From NCBI GenBank assembly GCA_036272735.1, contig DATAYF010000519.1, forward strand, positions 1 to 10,131: a stretch of 10,131 nt of DNA. The letters are read 5' to 3'. This document shows positions 7,161 to 10,131 of the stretch, piece after piece; within the stretch, counting starts at the first letter, position 1, and each line of letters opens with the position of its first letter. Origin of the DNA: DATAYF01 sp036272735 (GTDB taxonomy: Bacteria; Chloroflexota; Ktedonobacteria; Ktedonobacterales; Ktedonobacteraceae). Under the pieces are notes generated by a model. That model was not told the origin of the DNA. It was given only the letters and a program-made list of their open reading frames with translations, and did not search any database. The position numbers were made by a program, and so were the translations under genes.

Positions 7161-7739
7161 ATGATGGAAAGGAACGTGCAACCAGCTAGCACCAGGCCGC
7201 GCCATGCCATGCGTATCGCCCTCAGTAGAGGTCTTATTTTCGGCGTCATCGTCGAAATCGTCGCGCTCATCGTCGATACGATAAATGGACTCGGCCACTT
7301 TACAACCCGTATCGATATGAATTTGACGACGTCCGGCATGACTTTCACCCAGGCCAATAGCATCGTTGGTGCTGTCTACGTGGCTATCAACCTGCTCATC
7401 GTCGCCATCTTCAGCTTCATCGCGGGACAAATGGCGGTCAAGAAGACGGGCCGGACCAGCACGGGCACTTTCGCTGGCCTCTACACGGGCTTAATATTTG
7501 GCGTTGTCCATATGCTGGTCACTATTTTTAACCTCGTCGTGTTCACACTCCCGCTCTACACCAACGCTCACACATCGAACCTCAGCACAATCGAAGGGCT
7601 TGTAATACTCAACGTGCTCATTCAAAATGGCATTTTGCTCGTCCTGGCGGCCTTCGTGGGAACTGTGATCGGTATGCTTGGAGGCTATACGAAAATCCCT
7701 AAACCACCGACAAACGCACCACCAGCACAAATTTCTTGA
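7161..7739 (+). CDS. Four-helix membrane protein, paralogue of the 389-residue protein
   Basis: This is a hydrophobic protein of 192 residues whose family I do not recognise. Hydrophobic segments lie at about 20-40, 66-88, 98-122 and 145-172. The loop between the second and third carries a basic Gly/Thr-rich motif (KKTGRTSTGTFAGLYTG) that probably faces the cytosol. The same pattern, including GLIFG in the first helix and INLLI in the second, occurs in each half of the protein at 8959-10128, so the two genes are paralogues. The start at 7161 is chosen for GGGGA six bases upstream. The paralogue's N-terminus (MQPT) aligns with VQPA seven codons... that is, at GTG 7176, but no Shine-Dalgarno suits that start. 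It begins 55 bases after the NACHT gene. No catalytic motif is visible; transport, pore or structural roles remain open. Confidence 0.75.
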   Translation: MMERNVQPASTRPRHAMRIALSRGLIFGVIVEIVALIVDTINGLGHFTTRIDMNLTTSGMTFTQANSIVGAVYVAINLLIVAIFSFIAGQMAVKKTGRTSTGTFAGLYTGLIFGVVHMLVTIFNLVVFTLPLYTNAHTSNLSTIEGLVILNVLIQNGILLVLAAFVGTVIGMLGGYTKIPKPPTNAPPAQIS

Positions 7740-7764
7740 CAATCGTCGGAGGATACGATACTCT
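7736..7764 (+). promoter_or_regulatory. Candidate promoter before the alpha-hydroxy-acid oxidase gene
   Basis: A perfect -35 hexamer TTGACA (7736-7741) overlaps the stop codon of the preceding gene. The -10 element is poor: GATACT (7757-7762) at 15 bases or TACTCT (7759-7764) at 17 bases. A second possible -10 region further down (ACATAAG, about 7783-7789) belongs to the leader block shared with the gene at 8959. Which one is used cannot be told from sequence. Confidence 0.3.
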
Positions 7765-7775
7765 GCAATTCGGCA

Positions 7776-7829
7776 CATCGTAACATAAGAATGCGCATTG
7801 CAAGGAGTGCATCATGCAACCAATCAACC
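7776..7829 (+). repeat. Duplicated leader/RBS block, copy 1
   Basis: This block aligns without gaps to 8921-8974, at 40 of 54 positions by my count. Identical stretches are CATCGTAA at the left and CAAGGAGTGCA plus ATGCAACC around the start codon. The AAGGAG Shine-Dalgarno sits six bases before the ATG at 7814. It shows that the translation-start region of the oxidase gene and of the 389-residue membrane gene have a common origin although the encoded proteins are unrelated. Confidence 0.8.
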
Positions 7830-8875
7830 TTTTCGATTACGAAACACTCGCCCAACAGCATATGCAACACATCCCCTGGGCCTGGGACTATTACCAGGGC
7901 GGCAGCGACGACGAGCTAACCCTGCATGCCAATCGCAGCGCCTTCGAGCACCTGCGACTCCGTCCACGCATGTTGGTCGATGTCAGCACGTGCGACCTGC
8001 ACACCAGCGTGCTCGGTGCACCCGTTAGCATGCCCATCATGATTGCGCCAACGTCGTCACATGGTTTCGCTCATCCCGACGCCGAATGCGCGACCGCCCG
8101 CGCAGCTCACGAGGTCGGAGCGCTCATGGTCGCCGCCACGGAATCTACGCGCAGCCTCGAAGAAATTGCGCAGGCCAGTCAGGGTCCCCGCTGGTTTCAA
8201 CTCTATATCATCCATTCATACGACGAAGCTGAAGCGCTGGTCAGACGCGCCGAAGCCGCTCACTACCAGGCCATCGTCTTGACGGTGGATATGCCACGCG
8301 AGAGCAGGCGCGAGCGGGATATCCGCAACAATTTGAGCAGCTTGCACCAGGTCCACTATCCTCTGGTGGCTCGTGGCAACTATCTCCCTCTCACAGAGGA
8401 CAACGGCAGCGAAAAGGAACCCTACATCGGCAATACCCTGACCTGGGAAGTGCTACCCTGGCTGCGCTCCATCACCTCGCTCCCCATCCTAATCAAAGGT
8501 ATTCTTACAGCGGAGGACGCGCTGCTGGCTTTGGACTATGGCGCGGCAGGCATCATCGTCTCCAACCACGGCGGTCGTCAACTCGATGGCGTCGTTGCCA
8601 GTATCGAAGCCCTGCCCGAAGTAGTGGAGGCTGTCGCTGGACGCTGCGAAGTCTATCTCGATGGAGGCATACGCCGTGGCACAGATGTGCTCAAAGCCCT
8701 GGCTCTCGGTGCTCGCGCCGTGCTCATCGGTCGCCCCATCTTGTGGGGACTGGCCGTTGACGGTCAACAAGGCGTGTACCACGTGCTACAACTGTTGCGC
8801 ACCGAACTTGAACTAGCGATGGCGCTCTCTGGCTGCCCGACCATCCAGAGTATTACCCGTTCCCTGAAGAGATAA
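7814..8875 (+). CDS. FMN-dependent alpha-hydroxy-acid oxidase/dehydrogenase
   Basis: This is a flavoenzyme of the glycolate oxidase/lactate oxidase/L-lactate dehydrogenase family, which oxidises L-2-hydroxy acids to 2-oxo acids, passing electrons to oxygen (giving H2O2) or another acceptor. Its 353 residues span the whole TIM-barrel fold. Compared by eye with spinach glycolate oxidase, the FMN and catalytic residues are present: Tyr26, Tyr131 in QLY, Thr157, Arg166, Lys228, the catalytic His252 and Arg255 in SNHGGRQLD, and the phosphate-binding DGGIRRGTD (283-291) and IGRP (305-308). The position of glycolate oxidase Trp108, which lines the substrate pocket, is Glu110 here, so the substrate is uncertain. 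It lacks a signal peptide or transmembrane helix, so it is cytosolic. Start supported by AAGGAG six bases upstream. It lies between two paralogous membrane genes, 74 bases from the first and 83 from the second. Confidence 0.93.
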   Translation: MQPINLFDYETLAQQHMQHIPWAWDYYQGGSDDELTLHANRSAFEHLRLRPRMLVDVSTCDLHTSVLGAPVSMPIMIAPTSSHGFAHPDAECATARAAHEVGALMVAATESTRSLEEIAQASQGPRWFQLYIIHSYDEAEALVRRAEAAHYQAIVLTVDMPRESRRERDIRNNLSSLHQVHYPLVARGNYLPLTEDNGSEKEPYIGNTLTWEVLPWLRSITSLPILIKGILTAEDALLALDYGAAGIIVSNHGGRQLDGVVASIEALPEVVEAVAGRCEVYLDGGIRRGTDVLKALALGARAVLIGRPILWGLAVDGQQGVYHVLQLLRTELELAMALSGCPTIQSITRSLKR

Positions 8876-8905
8876 GTGATTCAACACCTTTCTTTATATC
8901 CAAAC

Positions 8906-8934
8906 TGAACATAACCCTCGCATCGTAATATAAA
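8906..8934 (+). promoter_or_regulatory. Candidate promoter before the duplicated membrane gene
   Basis: TGAACA (8906-8911; four of six) and TATAAA (8929-8934; five of six) are 17 bases apart in the AT-rich 83-base gap after the oxidase gene. Transcription would start near 8941, a few bases before the AAGGAG Shine-Dalgarno. The -10 part falls within the block shared with the oxidase leader, where the corresponding bases read CATAAG, a poorer match. Confidence 0.4.
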
Positions 8935-8974
8935 ATTTCTTTCGGCAAGGAGTGCACTATGCAACCGACCAATC
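8921..8974 (+). repeat. Duplicated leader/RBS block, copy 2
   Basis: This is the second copy of the block at 7776-7829, shifted by exactly 1145 bases with no gap. It carries the same CATCGTAA, the same GCAAGGAGTGCA Shine-Dalgarno segment, and the same ATGCAACC start. Between the -10-like part and the Shine-Dalgarno the two copies have diverged (about 3 of 10 bases match), while both ends are kept, which points to selection on the ends. Confidence 0.8.
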
Positions 8975-10128
8975 CAGTATCACATGCTCAACGAAGCGCC
9001 CTCAAATACGGGCTCATTTTCGGCTTGCTCGCCGCAGCAATCGATATTATCATCAGCGTCATCAATATTTTTAGCAAGTTTTCTTCGCATCTCGCCGGTA
9101 GTCTGGCACAATCGCGCAATCTCTCAACCACCTCTGTAACAATTCTACTCGGCTTCTCACTGCTCGGAGTCAATCTGCTCATTTGTGTCATACTTTGCGG
9201 CGTAGCAGGCAATCAGGCAGCAAAACGTACAGGTCAAAAGCACGCGGGAACACTGGCGGGACTGGTTGGAGGTAGTATTTTCGCGCTCATCTTTGATCTC
9301 TTCACTCTGGCAAACCTGTTTGGAGTTATTTTACCAAGATCCTTACAGGAACCACTTCGAGGTACAATGCCGTTCAAAGCGCCATTGCTTATTAGCGCCA
9401 TCTTCGTGGATATTTTGGTACTTATCCTCATGGCAAGCCTAGGAGCCGCAGCAGGCGCTATTGGTAGCAACCTCGGACGGAAACGACTATCGCTGACACA
9501 ACCAGTGGTGATAAGCGATGCCCTCTCTCATGACCCTTATCCTCGTACTAAAAGCAATCTCGTCAAATATGCTCTTATTTTCGGTTTGCTCGCTGGCGTA
9601 ATCAACGCCATCCTTATTATAGCTATATTTAGCCTGTTTACCGCCCATCTCACCCTCAATTTTATTTTACCAACCCCCACAACCTACACAACTTCCACCT
9701 CAGACGGCTCCAACCTTTTCCTGTTCGATCTCTTAACTTTCAGCATCAACCTGCTCATTTCCGTCATAGCGAGCGGAGTTGCTGGTTATCAAGCGTCGAA
9801 ACACATAAGCCGCAAGCGCGCGGGAACATTGACAGGACTCTTTACAGGCATTATTACCGCGCTTATAATTGCACTCTGCAATCTGGGGCTACTCATTGGT
9901 ATTACATTTCCGGCCATCTCTCAGAGAGCGCTAGAAACGATGGGAGCATTAGTTGAAAAAAATATACAAACTCTGGAACCAACTTTGCTTCTCGTTACGG
10001 TTATCGCAGTCCTCGTTATACTTATCTTCACAGCCGGATTGGGGGCCGCGGCAGGAGCCATCGGCGGCAACCTGGGACGACGACAACCACTCCCTACGCC
10101 ATCGGTCGTAGTGAGCGACATTCCATAG
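8959..10128 (+). CDS. Eight-helix membrane protein made of two tandem copies of a four-helix unit
   Basis: This protein has 389 residues and I do not recognise its family. It is an internal duplication: residues about 14-180 and about 197-389 repeat the same pattern. Matching pairs are LKYGLIFGLLA with VKYALIFGLLA, VNLLICVILCGVAGNQAAK with INLLISVIASGVAGYQASK, HAGTLAGL with RAGTLTGL, and GLGAAAGAIGGNLGRR with SLGAAAGAIGSNLGRK. The halves end in similar hydrophilic tails, QPVVISD and PSVVVSD. Each half has about four hydrophobic helices and is homologous to the 192-residue protein at 7161. The start is fixed by AAGGAG nine bases or fewer upstream and by the leader shared with the oxidase gene. 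The gene is more AT-rich to the eye than the oxidase. A scaffold, channel or transporter role is possible, but nothing in the sequence decides this. Confidence 0.8.
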   Translation: MQPTNPVSHAQRSALKYGLIFGLLAAAIDIIISVINIFSKFSSHLAGSLAQSRNLSTTSVTILLGFSLLGVNLLICVILCGVAGNQAAKRTGQKHAGTLAGLVGGSIFALIFDLFTLANLFGVILPRSLQEPLRGTMPFKAPLLISAIFVDILVLILMASLGAAAGAIGSNLGRKRLSLTQPVVISDALSHDPYPRTKSNLVKYALIFGLLAGVINAILIIAIFSLFTAHLTLNFILPTPTTYTTSTSDGSNLFLFDLLTFSINLLISVIASGVAGYQASKHISRKRAGTLTGLFTGIITALIIALCNLGLLIGITFPAISQRALETMGALVEKNIQTLEPTLLLVTVIAVLVILIFTAGLGAAAGAIGGNLGRRQPLPTPSVVVSDIP

Positions 10129-10131
10129 AAG

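Noticed and set aside
1..10131. CRISPR array, tRNA, or replication origin
   Set aside because: I saw no regularly spaced direct repeats, tRNA cloverleaf pattern or DnaA-box cluster on either strand.

Overview
The window joins a conserved ribosomal-protein operon on the minus strand (rplJ-rplL, positions 33-1200) to a block of accessory genes on the plus strand (1700-10128). I found no 16S gene or other phylogenetic marker. The mix of a very large NACHT NTPase with HEAT repeats, several lineage-specific four-helix membrane proteins, moderately high GC coding sequence and AT-rich spacers suggests a large-genome environmental bacterium. Chloroflexota of the Ktedonobacteria type is my best guess, made from gene style rather than from any search.

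Region 1 (1-1260, minus strand): L7/L12 and L10 lie in the order rplJ then rplL. They follow a textbook L10 leader RNA with an intrinsic attenuator and, upstream of it, a weak candidate promoter. Region 2 (about 1236-1700): a gene-poor spacer. It ends in a hairpin plus tail that looks like the right end of an IS200/IS605-type element, probably with decayed tnpB sequence, and is followed by AT-rich DNA. Region 3 (1704-2257): a small DUF6069-like membrane protein driven by a near-consensus sigma-A promoter. A perfect 14-bp-arm palindrome, resembling a TetR-family operator, covers the -35 element and spacer.

Region 4 (2309-7105): a 1598-residue NACHT ATPase followed by an array of roughly thirty HEAT repeats. 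It has the architecture of bacterial NLR-like/STAND signalling or anti-phage proteins but no recognisable N-terminal effector domain. Region 5 (7161-10128): a four-helix membrane protein, an FMN-dependent alpha-hydroxy-acid oxidase/dehydrogenase, and a 389-residue membrane protein that is an internal tandem duplication of the same fold. The oxidase gene and the last membrane gene share an almost identical promoter/RBS leader, so part of this region arose by local duplication.

All five accessory genes point the same way with short gaps. A working hypothesis, not proven by the sequence, is that the effector-less NACHT-HEAT sensor acts with one or more of the neighbouring membrane proteins. The L10/L12 operon and the oxidase are ordinary families; the NACHT gene, the operator and the duplicated membrane family deserve attention.
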